Of a DNA stretch of 39,583 bases, positions 1 to 6,000 are shown piece by piece; within the stretch, counting starts at the first letter, position 1, and each line of letters opens with the position of its first letter. The stretch spans positions 1 to 39,583 of the forward strand of contig JACPTC010000042.1 of the NCBI GenBank assembly GCA_016192985.1, read 5' to 3'. Source of the stretch: Candidatus Woesearchaeota archaeon (GTDB taxonomy: Archaea; Nanobdellota; Nanobdellia; Woesearchaeales; GW2011-AR4). The position numbers and the translations under genes are program-made. The notes below the pieces were generated by a model. It had not been told where the DNA came from. It searched no databases and worked only from the letters and a program-made list of their open reading frames with translations.

Positions 1-357
1 AAATCAAAAGATGCCAATTTTGAGGAAATCCCTTTAAGCATGAAAGATTTGACAAAAAGATATGGTTATGTGGACACAATATGCAATCCGACAAAACAAA
101 GGCAGAGCGATACCGAAGAGCTTGCAAAAGAATGCGACGTTTTTATAGTGATTGGGGGCAAAAACTCAAGCAATTCAAAAGAGCTTTATGCAAAATGCAG
201 GGAATTAGGAGTTGAAAGCCATTTTATACAATCTTCGGAGCAACTGCAGAAAGAATGGTTTGACGGAAAGAAAAAGATTGGAATAACAGCAGGCGCATCC
301 ACACCCGATTATCTAATAAATGATGTAGCAAAGAAAGTCAAGGAGTTTGTCAGCTAA
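1..357 (+). CDS. ispH: 4-hydroxy-3-methylbut-2-enyl diphosphate reductase, 3' part
   Basis: C-terminal part of IspH (LytB), the iron-sulfur enzyme that makes IPP and DMAPP in the last step of the MEP isoprenoid pathway. The frame is open from base 1, so the 5' end lies outside the window; about 118 residues remain. The family tail is clear: VDTICNPTKQRQ contains the cluster-ligand Cys that aligns with E. coli TICYATTNRQ, followed by VIGGKNSSNSKEL and GITAGASTPDYL. The gene ends with TAA and is convergent with the uS15 gene 23 nt downstream. IspH is bacterial in type and uncommon in archaea, which mostly use mevalonate routes, so this copy was probably acquired by transfer (inference). The identification is secure; whether the whole MEP pathway exists cannot be seen here. 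Confidence 0.95.
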   Translation, partial: KSKDANFEEIPLSMKDLTKRYGYVDTICNPTKQRQSDTEELAKECDVFIVIGGKNSSNSKELYAKCRELGVESHFIQSSEQLQKEWFDGKKKIGITAGASTPDYLINDVAKKVKEFVS

Positions 358-380
358 AATTAATGAATAATAAAAAAATT

Positions 381-836
381 TTATTCTGCAAAGAAACCAG
401 CCCTTTCAGAGTCAAACTTCCAAGTCTCTGGAATCCTGCCAACCCTTTTGTAGTATTTTGTCAGCCTGCCGATTTTAGATCCTGTTATCAAAATGCCCCT
501 CTTTGCTGTCTCGTCATGCTTGTTTGTGTCAATATGCTTTGCAATAGCAGCGTATCTCTTGAATAATGCAGTCAAATCCTCAGGCACTTCTGGAGTCTGT
601 TTCTTTTCATCTAGAATTGCTGTTACTGTTTTTCCGCACAATGCAGATACGCTTGGAATGCCGTAGGTGTCTCTTAAAAGCAGTCCTATCTGCGAAGGGG
701 CCTTCCCGTCCTTTGCAAGCTTCGCTATCAGGAGCTCGACTTCCTTTGCCTTGTACCTTGTCCATGAAGGGACTGTCTTCTTTGCAGGCTTTTTTGAGCC
801 ATGCTTCCCCCTCTTCCTTGAATACATGCGTGCCAA
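381..836 (-). CDS. rps15: 30S ribosomal protein S15 (uS15)
   Basis: Small-subunit ribosomal protein uS15, which binds the central-domain three-way junction of 16S rRNA. At 151 residues it has the archaeal/eukaryotic length (bacterial S15 is about 89), with the archaeal N-terminal extension MARMYSRKRGKHGSKKP and the C-terminal core ending in GRLTKYYKRVGRIPETWKF. The chosen start is TTG at 836-834, because archaeal homologues begin MARM(H/Y)S; an in-frame ATG three codons later would lose the conserved MAR. An AAGGGGCG Shine-Dalgarno-like stretch lies about 8 nt upstream. The 5' side (837-930) can fold into several stems, described separately. It is convergent with ispH. Function is certain; the TTG start is probable. 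Confidence 0.97.
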   Translation of the reverse strand: MARMYSRKRGKHGSKKPAKKTVPSWTRYKAKEVELLIAKLAKDGKAPSQIGLLLRDTYGIPSVSALCGKTVTAILDEKKQTPEVPEDLTALFKRYAAIAKHIDTNKHDETAKRGILITGSKIGRLTKYYKRVGRIPETWKFDSERAGFFAE

Positions 837-930
837 CGGTTTCGCCCCTTGACGACGACAAACTTTTCGAAAAAGTTTGATAAAAATTGTACCATTAATG
901 GCACGAATAACCTTTTTCCGTTGTCGTCTG
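837..930 (-). promoter_or_regulatory. Foldable 5' leader of the uS15 gene
   Basis: Read on the minus strand, this stretch can form an outer helix between GACGACAA (928-921) and TTGTCGTC (861-854). The helix encloses a hairpin GTGCCA-TTAA-TGGTAC (904-889) and a hairpin CAAACTTTT-TCG-AAAAGTTTG (879-859). The last hairpin and the full outer helix share three bases, so either they compete or the outer helix shortens to 5 bp. The arrangement resembles a three-way junction just before the Shine-Dalgarno sequence. The transcription start is not known, so whether all of this is transcribed is uncertain. Confidence 0.4.
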
Positions 931-1061
931 GTTTTAGTTAAATCTTCTGGAGAAAAATAATTCTTTCATCCAGCATAGCCAAGCAAATTAATTTTACCGA
1001 GCTATCTTTCAATTTTCAATAAATGGATATGGTTAATGGTTTATAAATGTTGTTGTTTGTA

Positions 1062-1250
1062 TTAATTTTCGAGAAAGGTATCTTTTATTACAATACTAAA
1101 AGGAAAATAAAAGAGTAGGATAAATGCAGCTGTTGACGGAGAAATTAAACTTTTGGCTGGGTTGAATGCCGCCCCAATCATAGCACCAAAAAAAGCAGCA
1201 ATCATAATATCTAAAGTATTCAACAATATTTTAAAGAATTTTTTGTCCAT
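1062..1250 (-). CDS. Small two-helix membrane protein, unknown
   Basis: A 62-residue hydrophobic protein that I do not recognise. Two membrane segments are visible, roughly residues 12-30 (TLDIMIAAFFGAMIGAAF) and 40-56 (TAAFILLFYFPFSIVI), with a short charged N-terminus (MDKKFFK). Its ATG lies 1 nt after the TAA of the ORFan at 1252-1641, so the two are probably translated together. Neither gene shows a Shine-Dalgarno sequence. The pair sits immediately 3' of tRNA-Gln on the same strand, which suggests either read-through from the tRNA promoter or a small inserted block at the tRNA gene (inference). No function can be proposed. Confidence 0.6.
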   Translation of the reverse strand: MDKKFFKILLNTLDIMIAAFFGAMIGAAFNPAKSLISPSTAAFILLFYFPFSIVIKDTFLEN

Positions 1251-1251
1251 A

Positions 1252-1641
1252 TTAACTTAAAATTGTTCCTTCTACTTTTGCTTGTTCTATTAATTTATCA
1301 AAATCTTTTACTGGTATAAATGGACAATATTGCCCCCAAGTCCAATGCCCATTTCTTTTTCCAATTTTACCAACAATAAAGTAACCTATACGATATTCGT
1401 AATAGTCATTTTCACGATGATTAGAGAGAATATCCCCTTCAGTTTTGATAAATTTAACTCTTTCGACAACAAAAACTTTTTCCTTATAATTACTTTGACG
1501 CATTAAAGTAATAGCTTCTTTTCTCCATATATGGTAACCTTTACGAGAAATATCCTTTACTCTGAAATCTCTAGTCTTCTCTCTTTCAAATTGGTTTTTC
1601 TTTTTTTGAATAAATTCTTTAGCATTTAATGTCTTAGTCAT
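1252..1641 (-). CDS. ORFan cytoplasmic protein downstream of tRNA-Gln
   Basis: Unrecognised 129-residue soluble protein. The N-terminal third is very basic (LNAKEFIQKKKNQFEREKTRDFRV in two pieces); the middle and C-terminus are rich in aromatic residues (YYEYRIGYFIVGKIGKR, then GHWTWGQYCPFIPVKDF), which looks like a small beta-rich fold. ATG at 1641 is preferred; a TTG at 1656 would extend it to 134 residues but would begin only 3 nt from the tRNA 3' end. There is no Shine-Dalgarno sequence. Codon choice is poorer in GGC and GCA than in the neighbouring housekeeping genes, as expected for a recently gained gene (by eye, not calculated). It is followed after 1 nt by a small membrane protein gene. 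Confidence 0.6.
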   Translation of the reverse strand: MTKTLNAKEFIQKKKNQFEREKTRDFRVKDISRKGYHIWRKEAITLMRQSNYKEKVFVVERVKFIKTEGDILSNHRENDYYEYRIGYFIVGKIGKRNGHWTWGQYCPFIPVKDFDKLIEQAKVEGTILS

Positions 1642-1694
1642 TGTATTAATAATCAAAAATAGCCCCGGGCAGATTCGAACTGCCGTCAGAGCCT

Positions 1695-1744
1695 TTCCAT
1701 TGCAGTTGCTTGTGGGGAATCTTTCGGACTCCAGTTGCCTGCAA
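1695..1744 (-). other. tRNA-Gln intron 2 (canonical, position 37/38)
   Basis: 50-nt intron in the anticodon loop. TGCAG near the 5' splice site pairs with CTGCA near the 3' splice site to make the inner helix. Bulges are GG^T and AA^A, and the central helix CTTT/ATGG has one mismatch and one G-U pair. Removal leaves the loop CTTTGGA with anticodon TTG. Confidence 0.85.
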
Positions 1745-1772
1745 CCAAAGGGCCCTATGCTTGACCGCTACA

Positions 1773-1799
1773 TTCCGCAGAATAACATGGATTATTCTT
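1773..1799 (-). other. tRNA-Gln intron 1 (non-canonical, position 10/11)
   Basis: 27-nt intron inside the D-stem, between G10 and T11. The intron core is the hairpin AGAATAA-TCCATG-TTATTCT. The 4-bp central helix pairs exon CCGT with intron GCGG, with 3-nt bulges GG^A and AA^T on opposite strands: a complete bulge-helix-bulge motif for the archaeal tRNA splicing endonuclease. Confidence 0.85.
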
Positions 1800-1911
1800 C
1801 CACGGGGCTATAAAACGAATCTGCCGAGACATATTAAAAGACTATACCTTAATATTTAAATTTAATGGCAAAAATTTATATAATACTCATAAAATTCAAG
1901 GCAGGGGGATT

Positions 1912-3804
1912 ATGGTAGAGAGCAAATTTTTCATTATAGATTTTGACAGCACTTTCACTCAAGTTGAGGCTTTGGACGAGCTGGCAGCTATCTCTCTTAA
2001 AAACAGTCCTAAAAAATTAAATATTCTCAGCGCTATAAAGCACATTACCAGTTTAGGAATGGAAGGCAAGCTATCAATCGCTGAATCGTTAAAACAGCGC
2101 ATCAAACTGCTGAATGCAAACAAAAAGCATCTTGAGATGCTGGTTAAGCTATTAAGAAGGAAAGTTACTCCTTCTTTTGTTCGCAACAAGCAATTCTTCA
2201 GATTGCACTCCAAAAACATATTCATAATCTCTAGCGGATTCAAAGACTACATAACTCCAGTTGTCAAGCAATTCAATATTCCAGAAAAAAACATCTTTTG
2301 CAATGAATTTGTTTTTGATAAAGACAAGAACATAATAGGATTTGACGAAAGAAACACTCTTGCAAAAGAAAATGGCAAAGTAGAGCTGCTTAAGTCTCTA
2401 AAACTTGAAGGGGAGATATATGTTGTGGGAGATGGCTATACGGACTATCAGCTCAAGGAGTCAGGTTTAGTTGCAAAGTTTTTTGCCTTTACAGAGAATG
2501 TTGCAAGGGAGGTGGTGGTTAAAAAAGCTGATCACGTTGCGCCTACATTTGACGAATTCCTTTACATGAGCAAACTGCCTATGTCAATTTCTTATCCAAA
2601 AAATAGAATCAAGATGCTTTTGCTTGAGAATATACACCATGAATCAATCTCTTTGTTAAAGAGGGAAGGTTACACTGTTGAGGGCATTCCAAAAAGTCTC
2701 ACCGAGGAAGAGCTGGTTGAAAGGATAAAAGATGTGTCGATACTGGGCATTAGGTCAAAAACAGAAATAACGGCCAGAATGTTGGAGAATGCACACAGGC
2801 TAATGGCTATAGGCGCTTTTTGCATTGGCACAAACCAAATAGACCTTATAGGATGCTCAAGAAAAGGAATTGCTGTTTTTAATGCGCCCTACAGCAACAC
2901 AAGAAGTGTAGTTGAGCTTGCAATGGGAGAGATAATCATGCTTATGAGAAACATCTTCGATAAGAGCAACAATGCGCATAAAGGAGTTTGGGACAAGTCA
3001 TCACATAGAAGCTATGAAGTAAGAGGCAAAAACTTAGGCATAATCGGCTATGGCAATATTGGCTCTCAATTATCCGTTCTTGCAGAGGATTTTGGAATGA
3101 ATGTGTATTATTATGATATTGTGGAAAAGCTTGCGCTCGGCAATGCAAAGAAATGCGGCTCAATGCAGGAATTGCTGAAAAAGGCAGATATAGTGTCGGT
3201 GCATGTTGACGGCAACCCCCGCAACAGAAATCTCATCGGGAAAAAGGAATTTAGAGTGATGAAAGATGGGGCAATATTCCTAAATATGAGCAGGGGATTC
3301 GTGGTTGATATGCAGGCACTTGAAAAATACATAAAAAATGGAAAAATAAGGGGCGCTGGCATAGATGTTTTTCCTACCGAGCCAAGAAGCAACTCTGAGG
3401 AATTTGTTTCTGAGCTTCGCAATCTGCCAAATGTCATTTTAACCCCACACGTAGCAGGCAGCACAGAAGAGGCGCAGCAAAACATAGGCCAGTTTGTTGC
3501 CAATAAAATTATTGATTTTATAAATACAGGGAACTCTTTTTCAAGCGTGAATTTCCCGAACATACAGCTGCCAATGCTTAGAAATGCCCACCGCTTGATA
3601 CATATCCACAAAAATGTTCCAGGAGTGCTGTCACAGATTAACGGCATATTGGCTAAAAACAACATCAACATTTTGGGGCAATACTTAAAGACAAATGAGG
3701 AAATTGGCTATTCAATTACCGACGTAAGCAAAGAATGCCCTAATCAAGTGGTTAATGAGCTTAAAAAAACATCGAACACCATAAAATTCAGGATTCTTTA
3801 CTAA
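1912..3804 (+). CDS. Phosphoserine phosphatase / 3-phosphoglycerate dehydrogenase fusion
   Basis: 630-residue fusion of the last and first enzymes of phosphorylated serine synthesis. Residues 1-220 are a HAD phosphatase (SerB-like): DFDSTFT with nucleophile D10 and acid D12, then ISSGF, and VVGDGYTDYQ as the metal-binding motif. Residues 230-545 are SerA: NAD-binding GIIGYGNIGSQLSVLAEDFG, the catalytic Arg in LNMSRGF, Glu in VFPTEPR, and His in LTPHVAGST. Residues 550-630 form an ACT-like domain, usually the serine-feedback site. A TATA-like TTTATATAA (1875-1883) and GGGGG before the ATG support this start. The serC-like gene follows after 1 nt. Similar SerB-SerA fusions are, as I recall, found in Bacteroidetes, so transfer is possible. 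Confidence 0.93.
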   Translation: MVESKFFIIDFDSTFTQVEALDELAAISLKNSPKKLNILSAIKHITSLGMEGKLSIAESLKQRIKLLNANKKHLEMLVKLLRRKVTPSFVRNKQFFRLHSKNIFIISSGFKDYITPVVKQFNIPEKNIFCNEFVFDKDKNIIGFDERNTLAKENGKVELLKSLKLEGEIYVVGDGYTDYQLKESGLVAKFFAFTENVAREVVVKKADHVAPTFDEFLYMSKLPMSISYPKNRIKMLLLENIHHESISLLKREGYTVEGIPKSLTEEELVERIKDVSILGIRSKTEITARMLENAHRLMAIGAFCIGTNQIDLIGCSRKGIAVFNAPYSNTRSVVELAMGEIIMLMRNIFDKSNNAHKGVWDKSSHRSYEVRGKNLGIIGYGNIGSQLSVLAEDFGMNVYYYDIVEKLALGNAKKCGSMQELLKKADIVSVHVDGNPRNRNLIGKKEFRVMKDGAIFLNMSRGFVVDMQALEKYIKNGKIRGAGIDVFPTEPRSNSEEFVSELRNLPNVILTPHVAGSTEEAQQNIGQFVANKIIDFINTGNSFSSVNFPNIQLPMLRNAHRLIHIHKNVPGVLSQINGILAKNNINILGQYLKTNEEIGYSITDVSKECPNQVVNELKKTSNTIKFRILY

Positions 3805-3805
3805 T

Positions 3806-4873
3806 ATGGGAAAGATATTCTTTACACCAGGGCCAACACAGGTTTATGACAGTGTTCCACATTACATTAATGATGCAATAAATAAAGATATATGCTCAAT
3901 ATCCCATCGCGGCAGGGAATTCCAGCAAATCTTTCAGGATGCCGTTTCATCTTTGAAAAAATTTCTTAATGTTCCAGATGAATTTCATGTATTCTTTTTG
4001 GGTTCAGCAACAGAAGCCATGGAAAGAATAATAGAAAATTGCGTTGCCAAGTGTAGCTACCATTTTGTAAATGGCTCTTTCTCAAAAAGGTTTTTTACAA
4101 TAGCGCAGGAGCTTGGGAAAGTTCCGCAAAAGCTTGAAGCCGATTTAGGCAGAGGCTTTGACTTTGGCAGGACAGAGATTCCAGATGAAGCAGAGATAAT
4201 ATGCTTCACACAAAACGAGACAAGCACAGGCACAGCTGTTGATGTTAATGACCTTAATTTGATAAAAGAAAACTATCCTGACAAGATTATCGCCGTTGAC
4301 ATCGTGTCATCTGTTCCTTATGTTAATATAGATTACTCTCTAATAGATTGCACATTCTTTTCTGTTCAAAAAGGATTTGGACTGCCTGCTGGCTTGGGGG
4401 TATTGATTCTTAATAACAAACTTATTGAAAAATCAAGATTGCTTGCAGGCAAAGGCTACACTGTTGGGAGCTATCACAACTTCATAAACTTACTAAAATC
4501 TGCAGAAAAAAATCAAACTCCTGAAACACCTAATGTTTTGGGGATATATCTTCTTGGAAAAATATGCAATGAATTGCATCAAAAAGGCATCGATAGGATA
4601 AGAAGAGAAACGGATAAAAAAGCTGAAATTTTGTATAAGTTTTTTGACGCCCATAACCTATACAAGCCTTTTGTTAATGACAAATCAGTAAGGTCAAAGA
4701 CAATTATTGCAATAAACGCTTCAAATCCACAAGAACTAATAAAAAAATTATCAGAAAATGGATTTGTTGTCGGCTCTGGATATGGCGACTACAAAAACAG
4801 CCAGATAAGGATAGCAAACTTTCCTATGCATAAGATCAGTGATGTGGAAGAAATGCTCGATCATGCTGAGTAA
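3806..4873 (+). CDS. serC: Class V aminotransferase, phosphoserine aminotransferase
   Basis: PLP-dependent fold-type I, class V aminotransferase of 355 residues, taken to convert 3-phosphohydroxypyruvate plus glutamate to phosphoserine. The N-terminus FFTPGPTQV is the class hallmark, SHRGREFQQI is the typical SerC His-Arg-Gly segment, and the cofactor lysine is in SVQKGFGLPAGLG, preceded by the PLP-binding Asp in AVDIVSSVP. Together with the upstream SerB-SerA fusion, 1 nt away, it completes the three-step pathway; this context separates it from alanine-glyoxylate aminotransferases of the same class. Its last 13 nt overlap the convergent dphB. Confidence 0.88.
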   Translation: MGKIFFTPGPTQVYDSVPHYINDAINKDICSISHRGREFQQIFQDAVSSLKKFLNVPDEFHVFFLGSATEAMERIIENCVAKCSYHFVNGSFSKRFFTIAQELGKVPQKLEADLGRGFDFGRTEIPDEAEIICFTQNETSTGTAVDVNDLNLIKENYPDKIIAVDIVSSVPYVNIDYSLIDCTFFSVQKGFGLPAGLGVLILNNKLIEKSRLLAGKGYTVGSYHNFINLLKSAEKNQTPETPNVLGIYLLGKICNELHQKGIDRIRRETDKKAEILYKFFDAHNLYKPFVNDKSVRSKTIIAINASNPQELIKKLSENGFVVGSGYGDYKNSQIRIANFPMHKISDVEEMLDHAE

Positions 4874-5616
4874 ATTTTCAAACACTCTTCTTCCATAAAG
4901 TGCAGCTTTCCAGGCACTATCAGGCAATGAACAGGCTTGCCGAAATCAGTTTTTAAGATTTCTTTTGCAGTTCCTGCTTTAATAGCTTGGCTTTCGCTTC
5001 CAATTCTTGCGCATCCAACACAAAATGCTTTTTCAGAAAAAATCTTTCCGTTTCTTTTAAGTTCAATTTTCAATAAATACCTTATTGCGTCATTTATTGT
5101 CAAAAATTTGTCTTCTTCGGGATTCAAGTCGAGCAAAAATAATGTGTGCAATCCCAAGGTTAGGTTATCTTTCAAAACATCATAGGGTGTTTCAATACTC
5201 TCATTTTGCAATGGAATGCTCGTTGTTTTACCAAACTTGTAAATCTGTAGTCCAGTTATACTGATTGCTGTGATTATTGAAGAACTATGAATTACCTTAC
5301 ATTTTATCCCTTCTTTTTTGGCTCTCAAAAACAAATCTATGTGTGTTGTTGCTACTAATGGATCGCCAGCAACAAGAAAAGCAACATTTTTTGTTTTTGC
5401 ATTCTCTATAATCCCATTGTCATCAGCTTCAACAACTATCCTTCTTGCAAAAATTATTTTTTTATTATAGAATTTTTCCAAATCCTCTTTTTTGCAGTTC
5501 AGAATGGAAGTATAATTCTCAAGGTAAACAACATCGCATTTTTTTATAGCTTCGAGTCCGTTGATTGTGATGTCTTTTTCGTTGTTTAAACCAAGACCGA
5601 TAAAAAAAAGTGGCAT
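4861..5616 (-). CDS. dphB: Diphthine synthase (EF-2 diphthamide methyltransferase)
   Basis: 251-residue tetrapyrrole-methylase-fold SAM enzyme that methylates the modified histidine of elongation factor 2 during diphthamide synthesis, an archaeal and eukaryotic pathway. Visible marks are the N-terminal MPLFFIGLGLNNEKDIT, VVYLENYTSI, the SAM-binding GDPLVATTH, and HSSSIITAISITGLQIYKFG, all typical of DphB. The length matches the family (about 250-270). The gene overlaps the 3' end of serC by 13 nt tail to tail. Its promoter must lie in the 5617-6000 intergenic region shared with ftsZ, where a 16-nt palindrome is found. Confidence 0.96.
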   Translation of the reverse strand: MPLFFIGLGLNNEKDITINGLEAIKKCDVVYLENYTSILNCKKEDLEKFYNKKIIFARRIVVEADDNGIIENAKTKNVAFLVAGDPLVATTHIDLFLRAKKEGIKCKVIHSSSIITAISITGLQIYKFGKTTSIPLQNESIETPYDVLKDNLTLGLHTLFLLDLNPEEDKFLTINDAIRYLLKIELKRNGKIFSEKAFCVGCARIGSESQAIKAGTAKEILKTDFGKPVHCLIVPGKLHFMEEECLKIYSA

Positions 5617-5664
5617 ATTTTAATAGAATTTCAAGATAATTTTTAAATTATTGCAGAAAATCAC

Positions 5665-5680
5665 TAAAGATATATCTTTA
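5665..5680. promoter_or_regulatory. 16-nt perfect palindrome between dphB and ftsZ
   Basis: TAAAGATATATCTTTA is a perfect 8+8 palindrome about 50 nt upstream of the dphB start and 27 nt before the ftsZ-side TATA-like box. It could be an operator for a dimeric regulator. In such AT-rich DNA chance is possible. Confidence 0.3.
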
Positions 5681-5706
5681 AACCTATACATTTAACCTTA
5701 GAAATC

Positions 5707-5714
5707 TTTATAAA
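5707..5714 (+). promoter_or_regulatory. TATA-like box upstream of the stem-loop region
   Basis: TTTATAAA at 5707-5714 would place a transcription start near 5735-5740, just before the first stem-loop at 5757. A second TATA-like element, GTTTATATT (5949-5957), could give a short leader directly before ftsZ. The two are alternatives or dual promoters. Confidence 0.4.
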
Positions 5715-5756
5715 TTAATTTAATCATTAAAGTAAAATTAAGAAAAGATTAAATAT

Positions 5757-5958
5757 GAGTTTTTTTGGCGAAAAACTCAACTAAAGCAGCTTTTTTGGCG
5801 AAAAGCAGCTTAAAATCGTCTTGTTTGATGAATTCTAGTTTTTTAGTACGGGAAAAACTATAAAACACAATTAAATCAGTTTGTTGGCACAAACTAATTC
5901 TAAATGGGTAAGTGAAGAAGAGCAATATAAACATTTCGGTAATGAGAAGTTTATATTG
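5757..5958 (+). ncRNA. Stem-loop array before ftsZ (long leader or separate small RNA)
   Basis: Four consecutive hairpins lie within 140 nt. HP1 5757-5778: GAGTTTTT, loop TTGGCG, AAAAACTC. HP2 5784-5811: AAGC-A-GCTTTT, loop TTGGCG, AAAAGC-A-GCTT, one A-A mismatch. HP3 5836-5860: TAGTTTTT, loop TAGTACGGG, AAAAACTA. HP4 5878-5895: AGTTTG, loop TTGGCA, CAAACT. A fifth hairpin, with 10-bp arms CAATATAAAC/GTTTATATTG (5923-5958), contains a TATA-like element. Three loops share TTGGCR while the stems differ, which suggests a recognised RNA loop. No family I know matches. It may be the ftsZ 5' UTR or an independent RNA. Confidence 0.5.
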
Positions 5959-6000
5959 AAAACTATATTATGAAAACCACGAGGCTGAGGTAAGAGGGGG

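Larger units (their letters stand above)
1660..1809 (-). tRNA. tRNA-Gln(UUG) with two introns
   Basis: The minus strand folds to a 73-nt mature tRNA after removing two introns. The acceptor pairs AGCCCCG with CGGGGCT and is followed by discriminator A at 1660. The D-stem is GTGT/GCAT, the anticodon stem GGGCC/GGCTC, the mature anticodon loop CTTTGGA with anticodon TTG, and the T-arm GGCAG-TTCGAAT-CTGCC. Exons are 1809-1800, 1772-1745 and 1694-1660. CCA is not encoded. A TATA-like stretch (TTTAAATATT) lies around 1848-1860, upstream on the minus strand. Both introns have bulge-helix-bulge geometry, which also fixes the splice points. Confidence 0.92.

Noticed and set aside
363-880. Overlapping open frames on the plus strand opposite uS15
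   Set aside because: They lack start signals and family resemblance and mirror the conserved uS15 codons on the other strand.
1660-1809. An integrated element with attachment site at tRNA-Gln
   Set aside because: Two ORFans follow the tRNA, but no integrase and no direct repeat of the tRNA 3' end could be found in the next kilobase, so only a weak suggestion remains.
5757-5895. The repeats before ftsZ as a CRISPR array
   Set aside because: The repeated units are short hairpins with differing stems and uneven spacing, there are no spacer-sized unique segments and no cas genes.
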